Below are positions 30,384 to 39,905 of a stretch of 64,000 nt of DNA, one piece after another. A model generated the notes under the pieces. It searched no databases. It was not told where the DNA came from and saw only the letters and a program-made list of their open reading frames with translations. How positions within the stretch are numbered: position 1 is the stretch's first letter; each line of letters opens with the position of its first letter. The position numbers and the translations under genes are program-made. This DNA is from Dipteris shenzhenensis (lineage: Eukaryota > Polypodiophyta > Polypodiopsida > Gleicheniales): the NCBI GenBank assembly GCA_047967505.1, contig CM106538.1, one strand, 5' to 3'.

Positions 30384-30490
30384 GTATGTGTACTGATTCT
30401 TTTGTAGTCTGTGGACTGATTCTTTTGTAGTGTATGGATCACTATTTTGGGTGGTTCGTGTACTGGTTCTTTTGTAGTCTGTGGACTGAA
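30360..30490 (+). repeat. Tandem duplication of exon 3 end and splice donor
   Basis: tggatcgctattttggg with the following donor and ctgattcttttgtagtctgtgg recurs from 30435 with changes: tggatcactattttgg, then gtggttcg in place of gtggtatg, so the second donor is weakened. A smaller repeat of ctgattcttttgtagt lies inside the first unit. Confidence 0.8.
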
Positions 30491-30905
30491 TTATCTGTCT
30501 CTCCTTGCGGTAAGCTAGCTGTACTTTGTTGTATTGCTTATTCATGAACCATATGTATGTGGAAGAATAAGGATGGGAACCCCTTGGATTCCCTTACCGG
30601 AGTTCAGTAAGATTATAGCTAAGTTTCTTGAATTTAGCCAGTAGGCTCTTTGCCTATCTTAGGGACTACAAAAATGAAGTAAGGCGCAAGAAACTGGAGA
30701 CAATCTAATCTACTTTACAAAGTTTTATGACAGCACCTTGGCACACAAGGATGCAGGACCTACGATGGCCGGTCAATGTGAAAAACTAAAGAAAAAGCAC
30801 AACGAAAAAGACTTTCCAAGCTGGCAACTCCAAGCTTGACAAAGCTAGGCACACTTCGGGGCATGAAGCCTCGCACTGATTGGCTAGCGCAGTGTGAGTT
30901 TGGCT

Positions 30906-31060
30906 GATCATTTTAAATCGAATGGGCAGATTGATAGGATCAATTAGACTCTGGAAGATATGCTGAGAGCTTATGTCTCTTGGAGGCCTTCTGATTGGGA
31001 AGAATATCTTCCTTTATTGAAGTTTGCTTACAACAGTGCTAAGCATCAGTCCGAGATTGT
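30906..31060 (+). pseudogene. Gypsy integrase fragment
   Basis: 'MLRAYVSWRPSDWEEYLPLLKFAYNSAKHQS' (written here in two overlapping motifs: MLRAYVSW.PSDWEEYLP and FAYNSAKH) matches the Gy2 integrase region 25150-25250 just after the catalytic Glu. The preceding bases encode the remains of the 'NGQ..R.N' block with one stop. Both sides are cut, so it is a small internal fragment. Confidence 0.8.
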
Positions 31061-31639
31061 TCTCCTTATGGGGAGGTCCTTGCTTGTTGCCTGCGATGGG
31101 CCTGTTTTTTTTGGGGTTCTTTGTTGCTCTTTGGTCGTTTTTCTTGCCTTCCACTCTAGTCCTAACCCCATCGGATGGGGTAACCCATGGGGTTTGTGAC
31201 TGAGGAGGCTGTGGTCCTGGATTAAGGGGGCATGTCATGTCTCCACTACCATCGTACCAAGGGTTTGGAGGGGGTTGGGGACGAGATTCCAAAAATGAGC
31301 ATTGACTTGGAGAAATATCAGGTGGCCTGCTGTATAGCCTAAATGGATAGCTGTCACTTGCGTTATAACATCGAGGATCTCTTTGTGCATAGTTAGGAAC
31401 CATAGGATATGGAGGCTTATCTTGACCCTTTTAAGACATCAAAGGGTAGTAAATTATGTGACAAAATGCCCAGACATTCCCATACATTGTGCGAGATTGG
31501 GAGGGTTTGTTAAATTACATGGCGCAGCGGAACATAAACTTAACAAAGAATAGAGAGTACACAACAAACTGGAGATGAACAAAATTTTCCTTTAATACTG
31601 GTGTAGTACAGGTGATGGCTCCGTCCACCCGTGCGCTCC
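31061..31639. other. Unassigned, Pro-rich minus-strand ORF
   Basis: A minus-strand frame over 31014-31403 (129 codons) is rich in Pro, Gln, Ser and Asn, as in N-terminal linkers of plant gag proteins, but no motif identifies it. From about 31450 the + strand may be the leader of the Gy1-like gag fragment that follows. Confidence 0.25.
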
Positions 31640-32006
31640 CACAGTGGCACAAGTTGTGAATGCAAGAAACCTCTTGTTGAGGTAATTTTTCTCTTTGAAA
31701 AGCAAAGGCAACGTGCATTAGTTGCATACACAGTGTGTGTGAGAAACTTGCAGATCTTAGACAAGTTTTGTAGGAGAATGGCTCAATCACCTATCCAGTC
31801 AAGACAGAGAAGTGTGCAGCAAACTCAGCAAGAATTTGAGCAGATGGTACACATTCGTATGCAGGAGATGGAAAATCTCAGAAGGGATCCAAGAGCTCAG
31901 CATTTGTTTCAAGGAGAAACTATGCCTACTGTAGCTTATGATGTGCCAATACCAGAGGCATACTCTCGTGTACAGCCCGAGAGAGAGAGATCTCATAGGG
32001 GACGGT
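31640..32006 (+). pseudogene. Gy1-type Gag N-terminal fragment
   Basis: The frame repeats the Gy1 gag start: upstream 'EVIFLFEKQRQRALVAYTVCV', then 'MAQSPIQ', 'RSVQQTQQEFEQMV', 'MQEMENLRRDPRAQHLFQ' and 'SHRGRS', clearly homologous to 26750-27091 but on the opposite strand. Homology ends abruptly at about 32006, just where the Arg/Ser-rich domain begins in Gy1. Confidence 0.87.
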
Positions 32007-32310
32007 CAGTACCCACTAGAATATCGGGCATCCTCACGCTTAAGACTCACATACTGAGAAAAAGGAATCTCATCACACACATCCTCAGGCAAAGCCTTGT
32101 AAGAGCGTAAGGCATCTGAAAGCATATCATCCGTGGTCAATTGCTGCCCATTTTCAGCATTTTGCTGCATAGTAACCCCAACCACTTGGCGTACAAGCTG
32201 CGTTTGACTAAAAGTGTTCAGTGTTGTGACTAAAAGTGTTCAGTGTTGGAGCCATAGAAGCATGTACTCCTGGCTGAGTTTGCCTCCCAAAGGCATCCCT
32301 CTAAAAAGGT
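32007..32310 (-). pseudogene. Gy3-type Gag fragment, antisense
   Basis: On the minus strand: 'SQTQLVRQVVGVTMQQ', 'DDMLSDALRSYKALPED', 'IPFSQYVSLKREDA', matching the Gy3 gag at 41570-41760 ('DDMSADSLRSYRALPEA', 'MPFSDYVNLKRDDA'). It abuts the sense Gy1-type gag fragment head to head. Confidence 0.8.
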
Positions 32311-32460
32311 GGGGGGGAAAAGGGCTATTTTAGAGGCCTTCTAGGTGGAAAATGTGGAGGGACTCTATAAGTCCGCATCCACCACTCATTGTACACGTTT
32401 TAATGTGACATCTAATCCTATCTACTCTCCCTTCTCCTTCTTGCTACCTGTTGCAAAAGC
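32311..32460 (+). repeat. Gy3-type LTR fragment (5' half)
   Basis: gggactctataagtc, ccatccacc-like and tgtgacatctaatcctatctactctccct match the first 140 bp of the Gy3 LTR (39576-39720). The rest of the LTR is missing. Confidence 0.8.
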
Positions 32461-32599
32461 AAGTTTCATGATGATGTTGAATAGTATCTCGAGGGTCCTC
32501 CTATATCACAAGTGATGGAGTGGGTCCATTCAACACTTCTTACACAGTGCTTCACCGACATAGCTTTACATACCAGAGTCCACCAGTGGAGATTATGGA

Positions 32600-33889
32600 G
32601 TCTACACATACTTGGGTGTAGTTTTCATAGGGCGAGTTTTCAAGAGCACGACTCACACGAGGGCATGGTGCTTTGGCCCGACTAGAGTGACAGTGCTTTC
32701 AGGTGCACTTCCAGGATCCAACGACGAATACTGCCATGTATGCGGCACCTTTTTGGGGGTGTGATATTTCAGCAGCAGAATGGAGGAGATTTGAGCGGCT
32801 ACAAGTGATTATGGGCTCTAGGATGATTCGGAGTAAGCCCTCGGTCCCCCATCAGATAGTATAGGCAGAGTTTGCCATGATGACTCCTCTCCAGGTTGAT
32901 GCCATTTTTCAGACAACGACTTTCCTCCACAGAGTTTGTGACCTACCTCGCAAGAGACTTCCGAGGTTGGCACTAGAGTCCTCCATACGACTAGCAGAGA
33001 GTAGGGTAGGTACACTATGGTTTGCATGCATCACTGCATGGTTTGCTAGTCACGGCATTTAGACAGACCGGCTTTTCCCGTTTTAGTATAGCATGGATGC
33101 ACCGCCCGAGTTGATCCCACGGGATGAGATTAACCGCATCATACGGTTAGATCTCCTCCAACTCCACACATCTCGCACGTTGGGGGGACTAGGAGTTTCC
33201 TACCAAGACCCAGCTCTACTATGACCACTTTTTGAGAGTATCGGAGGATGGGCTCATCATCAGACCTCAGTATCTCGAGGACAGAGGAGTCTCACACACG
33301 CTGAGGATTGCCATCGGACAAATGCGGGTCTCGTCCCATCAGCTGAGGATCGAGGCAAGGAGAGATGCATGCATACCTAGAGAGCAGCGGACTTGCAGGT
33401 TGTGCACGATGGGGGCAGTTGAGATAGAGGAGCACTTTCTGTGTCTTCCCAGCCTACTATGAGATCCGAGGGCGCTACCACTGCCTTTTTCAAGAGGGGC
33501 ACGGCTTTGGCCCACTCTCACGATTGATCCACTTCGAGGACCAAGTCTGTATTGGGCTCTACCTGATGGAGATGCGATGACACAGGGAGACGCTACTACG
33601 ACATATCAGAGAGCAGCAGGATGGGACCACCGCACCACAGGGTACTGAGGTAGATCAAGCGCAGAGACAAGTCATGAATTTCTATGTATTTGACTCAGCT
33701 CCAGGGCACTCTGGGATAGAGGAGGAGGAGTTAGCTGACATGAGAGATATATGGATCGGTGGGGAGAGCCGACACAGCACTGCTAGGCGAGGGACACATA
33801 GATCGTACACGGCGCGACAGGTGACCAGAGCACACACGATCGAGGTTCAACCTATTGTAGCTCTTCTTAGGGGAGATCGATCGAGGTGA
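32600..33889 (+). pseudogene. C-terminal domain of a divergent non-LTR retrotransposon polymerase
   Basis: A chain of + strand frames encodes 'APFWGCDISAAEWRRFERLQ', 'VPHQIV', 'MTPLQVDAIFQTTTFLHRV', 'LRIEARRDACIPREQRTCRLC' and 'EEHFLC', then a long tail to 33889 ('FYVFDSAPGHSG'). The order (a Y/F-G-x-x-x-W block, 'ER.Q', a Leu-rich repeat of short helices, then a C-x-x-C...E-x-H-F knuckle) is that of non-LTR elements whose polymerase is followed by a thumb and zinc-knuckle region, unlike the L1-type LINE elsewhere in the window. Several frame changes and a stop at 33580 show that it is decayed. The polymerase core is absent. Confidence 0.6.
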
Positions 33890-34255
33890 GGTGTCACCCT
33901 TGACATAGCCCATCGGATCCAGAGATCGAGGAGACCACGCCCTCCACCACCAGACAGCTTGATAGATGCAGATACGTGAGCCCTTTGCATTTCATCAAAG
34001 AGCCACCATGGAGTCTGGATACGTGAGGCTAGTTCATGTACTTGGGACTCTAGCTTTGAGCACTTGATATTTTCATGCCACTCTCATGCTATTTTGCTAC
34101 TTTTTTGCTATTTTGTACTAGTATAGCATTTTAGTACTCAGCAAGGGCCTTAGTGAGCCCTTTGCCCCGGCCCACAGTGGTCTATATGAGTTACTTGATT
34201 CTGTACTTTGTCCCATAGGAGGCCTCCTGCGGATGTTAATATATCTTTCTTTCTT
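33890..34255. other. Unassigned; possible 3' tail of the preceding LINE
   Basis: No coding signal. The sequence is A/T-rich with a (tttc)n run at about 34243-34262. It might be the 3' untranslated region of the LINE fragment, but no poly(A) or target duplication confirms this. Confidence 0.25.
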
Positions 34256-35495
34256 TCTTTCTCTCCCTTCTGCTCTCCTATTCCCCCTTTCTTCAAATCT
34301 GCCCCTACCCCCTTCCTTACATTGGTATCAGAGCTACCAAAGGCGGCAACCGCATGCAACAATCTCCAGCCGACTATGATGACAACGTAAAGCAAACAAG
34401 CGGCTCCTCACAACGACAACAAGCGCTTCATCAACGAGCAGCCCCGCCTCAACAATGCCTTCAAGCTCAGCCCAACGAGACCAGCAGATGCTCACGCTCT
34501 ATCAACACTGCAGCGCCTGAATCATACAGCAATAGCGACATTAGATGAATCTCAGCCAGCGTCATCAAAGCTCCCAAGGGCCTTCATCTACAGCAAGCGG
34601 CCTCCAATTGCCTAGCGACCTCTAGCACATGTGCAGCTACACCAAAGCTCTCACAAACTCCAACAATGCACCCCACGACAAGCGAGACTTAGCGTCGCCT
34701 ACACGACTACACATGCACCTAGCTCCAACGACGCCCCTTCCAAAAGCTGACTAAAGCTCGACGCCATTCGATTGGCAACCAACCTCGACTTAATAAAACT
34801 GTAGCAACCACACGACGCCCTAGCAAGCCATAAGGCGTGAAGCGAGACGGCTACTGCCAAAACGCTGCACCACAACCTCACGTAACAACGGAATAATCGT
34901 CGGGGATTGTTCGTCACTACCTTGCCTCCTGCTCCGCCCACCTCGCTGTTCGCCCCTTTTTTCCACCTTAGACTCAGGTCTTGATTAGTGCTAAGGTTAG
35001 TCTGACTTGGGTTAGTTGGGTAGGTTAGTTTAGGTTAGTAAATTAGCTGATTATGTTTAGTTAGTTTGAAATTAGGTTAGGTTAGTGTTAACTAGGGTTA
35101 AAGGTTGGGTTAGGTTATACGAAGTCAATCTCCTAACTGTCTTAGCTGTCCTAGGTAAGCGTACTAACAGTCCTAGGTGACTTAGGGACCCCAAGAAAAG
35201 AGAGTAAAAAGTCAACTTTTCCAGCCTCTTTTAGAGGTCTTTCAGAGCCCTGTTTGGAGTCACTTTGGCTTCGTTTTGAAGCCTCTTCATTGATCTTTCT
35301 CCCGAGCTTGGCCATCGGCCTATTTCATGCTTCTGCACACTACATCAGGTACTCATTATAGCAGGGTTTTGTTGTCTACTTCTCTGAGTCCACTTCATTT
35401 CCTTGCTTGCATTCGAGCTTCTCCCTCCCGTGACAGTCTCACCATGGCACCCAAGCGTGCCCCTCGTGATACATTGCATGGCTTCACTACACATA
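34256..35495 (+). mobile_element. Truncated Gy3-family copy: LTR end, primer site, leader and gag start
   Basis: cttctgctctcctattccccctttc and the following tctgcccctacccccttcc match the last 80 bp of the Gy3 LTR. The primer site ttggtatcagagc follows at about 34322-34334, then a leader with gttaggttag-like repeats (34990-35115) and the gag start 'MAPKRAPRD' at 35444, all parallel to 39815-40970. It is cut on both sides: on the left by the LINE tail, and on the right it fuses to copia element C0 at about 35480-35495. Confidence 0.85.
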
Positions 35496-35584
35496 AGAAC
35501 AAAAAGAAGAAAGGACCTTGTTACCACTGTGGATACCTTGGCCATTTTGCTCGACAAATAAATTTGAGAAAGCTTTGGTTATAA
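35444..35584 (+). pseudogene. In-frame Gag chimera: Gy3 Gag start joined to a copia zinc knuckle
   Basis: One frame runs from the Gy3-type Gag start ('MAPKRAPRDTLHGF') across the junction into a basic stretch 'HKNKKKKGP' and a knuckle 'CYHCGYLGHFARQ', in which the final Cys is Gln. It ends at 35584. The fusion is in frame, but whether it is expressed cannot be told. Confidence 0.6.
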
Positions 35585-36385
35585 CTAAATTAAACAAGTT
35601 TGGTCATGCTGATGAGTCATGGACCATAAACTGAGGAACTTCTACCTATTTCACTCCTCATAAGGAGGGGTTTTCCTATCTAGAGAAGAGGGATATTTAT
35701 GATGATCATGTATAGGTAGACTTGTCAATAAAAGGTCTTGGCAATATACAAATACGCGTGTTAAACAAAGATGTGTAAGACACGTAATGTCTTGTGTGTT
35801 CCAAGTATAGAGAGAACCTTCTCTCTGCTAGTGCCATTACAAAGAAAAATAAAAAGGTTGAATTTGATGAAGGTGTCTTTGTCATATGAGACAAGGCTAA
35901 TGACTTCAAATCACAACTTGAGGAGTTGAAGAAGAAGCATCGTCTATACTAGAGTTTAAAGCTCGTATTCCTCAATTGGAAATGAAAGGAGTCTTATGGC
36001 ACGAAAGGTTTGAACACTTCAACATGCAAAGACTTATTCTTATGGAGAGTGATCTACCTCATCTTTGGCAAGAGAAGATGATATGCAAAGGGTGTGTCAT
36101 GGGAAACTGTAGTTGTGAGAGATTCCCAAACAAAGATTCAAGAAAAAGTGGTGTCCTTGAACCTATATTCTTAGATCTCTATGGTCCATTCAATGTTATT
36201 TGTAGGATTCAAGGAAGAATGCAAAGTGTGTGTCATGGGAAACTGTAGTTGTGAGAGATTCCCAAACAAAGATTCAAGAAAAAGTGGGGTCCTTGAACCT
36301 ATATTCTTAGATCTCTATGGTACATTGAATGTTATTTGTAGGATTCAAGGAAGACGCTGGTATACTTTTGAAGGAAAAGTTTGAG
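35585..36385 (+). pseudogene. C0 protease remnant and pre-integrase domain
   Basis: 'WTIN.GTSTYFTPHKEGF' at about 35618-35660 is the copia protease site with the Asp-Ser-Gly motif destroyed by a TGA. Then 'GVLWHERFEHFNMQRL' and 'CKGCVMGNCSCERFPNKD' (35985-36140) form the pre-integrase zinc region (H...H...C..C), and 'LDLYGPFNV' starts the integrase core. A 136-bp tandem duplication repeats the C-x-x-C to 'DLYG' part (36092-36226 and 36227-36356). Confidence 0.8.
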
Positions 36386-36389
36386 AGTC

Positions 36390-37060
36390 TTAATACTTCA
36401 AACAGTTAGTTGCCATAGTTGAAAATAAAATTGGCAAACGTGTAAAGGCTCCTAGATTAGATAAAGAGGAGAATATAAGTCAATGGAATTGACTAAATTC
36501 TATACGGGGAAGAGAATAAAAAAATAGCACTTTAATTTTCATACTCCCCAGCAAAATGGTGTTGTTACACGGATGAACTGTATGTTAATAGGCGAGAATA
36601 GCAAGATTATGCTCAAGGCCTAGAATATACCTAACTATTTGGAGTTGAAGCAGTAAAATAGCACTTTAATTTTCATACTCCCCAGCAAAATGGTGTTGTT
36701 ACACGGATGAACTGTATGTTAATAGGCGAGAATAGCAAGATTATGATTAAGGCCTAGAATGTACCTAACTATTTAGAGTTGAAGCAGTAAACATAGCTAT
36801 ATCTGCAACAAAGTTGTAGTGAATAAAACTGTTGAAGAGCAGTTTATAGGAGTAAAGCCTAAAACTGATCATCTAAGGATATTCGACTGTATGGCTTATG
36901 TATGCATCCTTAATGCGAACAGGAGGAAGCTTGATGATAAATCAACTAAATTGATATTTTCTGGTTGCAAGGTCCGCTGGATTTGGAATCGTGAAGCAAT
37001 TACTAGTAGGGATGTGATTTTTGATGTAGGAGGTAAGGGTTATACTTCATAACAGGATAC
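36390..37060 (+). pseudogene. C0 integrase remnant
   Basis: The core is broken by stops. 'NFHTPQQNGV'-like sequence with 'MNCMLIGENSKIM' occurs twice because of a 134-bp tandem duplication (36525-36792). The C-terminal part 'EEQFIGVKPKTDHLRIFDCMAYVCI' and 'KSTKLIFSGCK', 'SRDVIFDVGG' (36819-37050) matches the end of copia integrases. Confidence 0.78.
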
Positions 37061-37199
37061 ATCATTCTGTTCTATCACTAAGCAAGTGGAGGAAACAAAA
37101 GATGAATCAACTGTTGCTGAAGAGGCTATCTAAAGTTGGTGATGAAAAATCTAAGTCTTATAACTTGCCTAGATGGTTTTATGAAACTGTTAAAGAAGG

Positions 37200-38150
37200 T
37201 CATGTTATAGATGAACCCTCAACTAATGAGGATGGACGTAAGAAGATCTAGTAGGACTCGATGGGCTCTCAATAGGCTCAATGTGAGTAATTCTTTAATG
37301 ATGAAAATCACAGATATATATGAGCTTGAAAGGTACGAGAAAGACAAAGACAATTCAAAGTGGCAAGAAGCTACAAAGAGGAATATGATAGCATCATACA
37401 AAACAAGGCTCAATGCTATCATCATACAAAACAAGATTTGAAAAAAAAAAGACTTGGAAATTAGTAGATTTACCACTAGGTGAATTTCCTTTGAAAACAG
37501 ATGGTTACTGCATTAACATAAAGGTAGATGAAAGTATAGAAAAATATAAAGTCAAATTGGTTGCAAAGTGTTATTCCCAAAAAGAAGGCAATAGCCAAAA
37601 ATAATATGGTTAGATTGATAATTGCCCTTGCTGCTCAACGTAGGTGGGCTCCTTATCAGATGGATGCTAAAACCGCTTTTCTTAACAGTGATCTGAAAGA
37701 GAGAGCATCCACGTGGATTTGAGATCATCTATAACTTATGAAAAGCTTTGTATCGATTAAAACAAGCACCTCATGCTTGGTACTCAAAGATAAAGAAACT
37801 TTTCTAAGAAAAGAGGTTCAATCAGAGTTCATTTGACTATAATCTATACAGAAAGCATGATGACAAAGGCTTTATAGTTGTTGACGACACTGGTAATAAT
37901 GAGAAACTAATGAAACAAGCTAAATAAAAGACCTTGGCTTATGAACAATTATTGAAGAACTAGGATTGTCTTGGAATAGATGGAACATTGTACATGCAAC
38001 TTGTAGGCAGCCTAATATATTTGACCACACTACACCAGATATAGCTTTTTGAGTCAGTGTCGTGTCCCAAAAAATGTCTGATCTGAAAGGAAGCCATTGG
38101 AAGCCAGCCGAGAGGATTCTTACATATGTCAAGGGAAGAGTGACTCATAG
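37200..38150 (+). pseudogene. C0 reverse transcriptase remnant
   Basis: 'KWQEATKRNM', 'KTWKLVDLPLGEFPLKTD', 'KYKVKLVAKCYSQKEG', 'QRRWAPYQMDAKTAFLNSDLKE' (with the first catalytic Asp), 'KALYRLKQAPHAWYSKI'-like sequence near 37740-37800 and 'TLYMQLVGSLIYLT' are copia polymerase blocks in order. The Y-V-D-D box is not recognisable. Frame changes are frequent. Confidence 0.78.
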
Positions 38151-38159
38151 AATAAAAGA

Positions 38160-38511
38160 AGCAATAATTTAAAACGTGATTTCGCTTGGATGTCGAGATG
38201 ATAGAAGATCATCTTTTGGATATTGCTTTAATATTGGATTAGTCTGATGTCATGGAGCTGTAAGAAACGGCCCATATTGCTCTATCGTCAACGGAAGTTG
38301 GATATAGAGGAGACACAAATGCAACCTGTGAAGATGTACTTTTGGATATTGCTTTAATATTGGATTAGGGTTGGTGTCATGGAGCAGTAAGAAACAACCC
38401 ACTATTGCTGTATCAGCGATGGAAGCTGAATATAGAGCAGCCACAAATGCAATTTGTGAGGTGAGAAGATTCTGGAGTAATATTGGCCAATACTAAGAAA
38501 GATCCAACGTC
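38160..38511 (+). pseudogene. C0 RNase H remnant with internal tandem duplication
   Basis: 'FGYCFNIGL...SWSSKKQPTIAVSAMEAEYRAA' is the classical copia RNase H signature. It occurs twice, offset by 126 bp (38214-38339 and 38340-38465); the first copy is more decayed. The domain is then interrupted by the hAT-like MITE at 38520. Confidence 0.8.
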
Positions 38512-38519
38512 TTTATTTG
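38512..38519. repeat. 8-bp target duplication of the hAT-like MITE, left (tttatttg)
   Basis: Identical to 39287-39294. Confidence 0.8.
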
Positions 38520-38634
38520 CATAGTTGCACGCCGAAAGGAAAACTTCAGAAATGCCGGAAACGAAGTTTCTAACCCGATCCAAAATGGCAGAACGAGAAC
38601 AGCAATATGGTACAATTTATGTGTAAAATAAATT

Positions 38635-38975
38635 TATGAGGAGTATGAGGAGGAGGAGAACTCAAGGAGGAGAGGGAAGGAGGAGGAGGATGAAGAGTAT
38701 GAGGAGGAGGGGGGGAGAGTATGGATACTCGAGAGGATGAGGGAGAGTATGGGGAGAAAGAGGAGGGAGAGCAAGAGAATGAGGAGAAGAGTAGGAGGAT
38801 GGAGAGGCTAAGGAGAGTGGAGAGGCTAGAGTAGGGGGTTGGAGAGTGGAGAAGGTAGGAGAGTGGAGAGGCTAGAGTAGGAGAGTGAAGAGGCTAGAGT
38901 AGGAGGATGGAGATGGTAGGGAGTGGAGAGGCTAGAGTAGGAGAGTAGAGAGGGTAGAGGAGAATGGAGAGGTGG
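38635..38975. repeat. Purine-rich minisatellite in the MITE
   Basis: About 340 bp with almost only A and G on the + strand. The first half is gagga(g)-type, and the second half repeats a roughly 22-bp unit, gagtggagaggctagagtagga, with variants. Confidence 0.8.
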
Positions 38976-39061
38976 GAGCAGATCAAGGACGATGTATGCG
39001 GCAAAAAAAGGGCATGATGCGGCAAAAACCCTTTTCAGGGTGTTTCAGAAAAGTAGGCAAC

Positions 39062-39192
39062 TGAGGAAGCCGTGGCAGCCCAATGGTAGGGCTGACTCCC
39101 TACCTGGGCGACACCTCTTGTTTGATCCCTAAGGGGGGTAGAGGCATGGCGGGTGCGGGTGTGTGAGTGGGTGTTATTAACAAAAAAAAAAA
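39062..39192 (+). mobile_element. tRNA-derived SINE
   Basis: A pol III A-box-like tggcagcccaatgg (39073-39086) and a B-box-like tgtttgatccc (39119-39129) are 33 bp apart, and the copy ends in an A run (39182-39192). Flanking aagtaggcaac (39051-39061) and aagcaggcaac (39191-39201) form a target duplication with one mismatch. It is inserted in the hAT-like MITE. Confidence 0.72.
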
Positions 39193-39286
39193 GCAGGCAA
39201 CCAGAAACGCTGTTTCGCCGTTTCAAAAACGGTTGGCATTTCCGTTTCAGTTTTGGCTGCACGAAACGGCATTTCATACAACTATG

Positions 39287-39400
39287 TTTATTTGTTGATA
39301 ACTCTATTAAATTAGCTAAAGATCTAGTATATCGCTCGAACTGTATACCTTGAGGTGCAACATGACTTTATAAGTGAATATGTTGAGCAATGTATTAGAT
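39287..39400 (+). pseudogene. C0 RNase H continuation
   Basis: 'LFVDNSIKLAKDLVY', then 'VQHDFISEYVEQ', matches the copia RNase H block that follows the DN box. Copia homology stops at the small palindrome near 39398, and the C-terminal remainder resumes after Gy3 at about 46775. Confidence 0.65.
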
Positions 39401-39420
39401 TGGGGTTGTCAACCCCAATC
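39398..39420. repeat. Perfect 11-bp inverted repeat with 1-nt loop
   Basis: gattggggttg-t-caaccccaatc. It lies at the end of recognisable C0 homology on this side. Confidence 0.85.
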
Positions 39421-39541
39421 CATAGTATCTAGTCCTTGCTATGCGTGGAGTATATGGGTTTCAACCTTGTGATTGATTATCATGAGCTTCAAATTGCACT
39501 AAATGTAGTGTTTTAGAGGATGGGTTTGGGCATGTTCTTGG

Positions 39542-39575
<34 letters not shown>
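39542..39575. repeat. (AT)n microsatellite, left half (Gy3 target)
   Basis: An AT run with two interruptions directly before the Gy3 5' LTR. The run continues at 46730 after the 3' LTR. The target duplication is tatat (39571-39575 and 46730-46734). Confidence 0.85.
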
Positions 39576-39892
39576 TGTAATGAAGGGAAAAAAGAGGCCA
39601 AGTTAGAGGCTTTTTAGGTGAAAAATGTGGAGGGACTATATAAGTCTCCATCCACCCATTACTATGTACTTTTTGATGTGACATCTAATCCTATCTACTC
39701 TCCCTTCCTCCTTCCTGCCTACGCTCACTCACTCTCTCTCCCTCTTTCCTACTCCCTCTCAATCTCTCCCTCTCTTCCTACCTCATTCTCTCTCTCCTAC
39801 CCTTCCTCTCCCTCTTCTCCCCTCTCTCTCCTCTCCCACTTCTGCTCCTCTATTCCCCTTTCTCCAAATCTGTCCCTACCCCCTTCTCTACA
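39576..39892 (+). repeat. Gy3 5' LTR
   Basis: A 317-bp LTR. A TATA box (ctatataag, 39637-39643) lies about 60 bp in, followed by a C/T-rich region (39715-39890) that ends with ctctaca. Confidence 0.93.
39637..39643 (+). promoter_or_regulatory. Gy3 LTR TATA box
   Basis: tatataa in the 5' LTR; the same site is at 46479-46485 in the 3' LTR. Confidence 0.6.
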
Positions 39893-39893
39893 T

Positions 39894-39905
39894 TGGTATC
39901 AGAGC
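39894..39905 (+). other. Gy3 primer-binding site (tRNA-iMet)
   Basis: tggtatcagagc, one nucleotide after the LTR end. Confidence 0.9.

Larger units (their letters stand above)
38520..39286. mobile_element. Non-autonomous hAT-like MITE
   Basis: A 767-bp insertion with ends catagttg...caactatg flanked by a perfect 8-bp duplication tttatttg, as hAT transposases make. Behind the terminal 8 bp the arms share further inverted pieces (gaaatgccg...cggcattt). It encodes no transposase. It sits inside the C0 RNase H domain: copia coding sequence resumes after the right duplication. Inside are a purine minisatellite and a SINE. Confidence 0.7.

Noticed and set aside
34990-35115. Possible interstitial telomere repeat (TTAGG-like)
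   Set aside because: The repeat is degenerate, does not match the plant TTTAGGG unit, and sits at the same leader position in two copies of one gypsy family, so it is an element feature.
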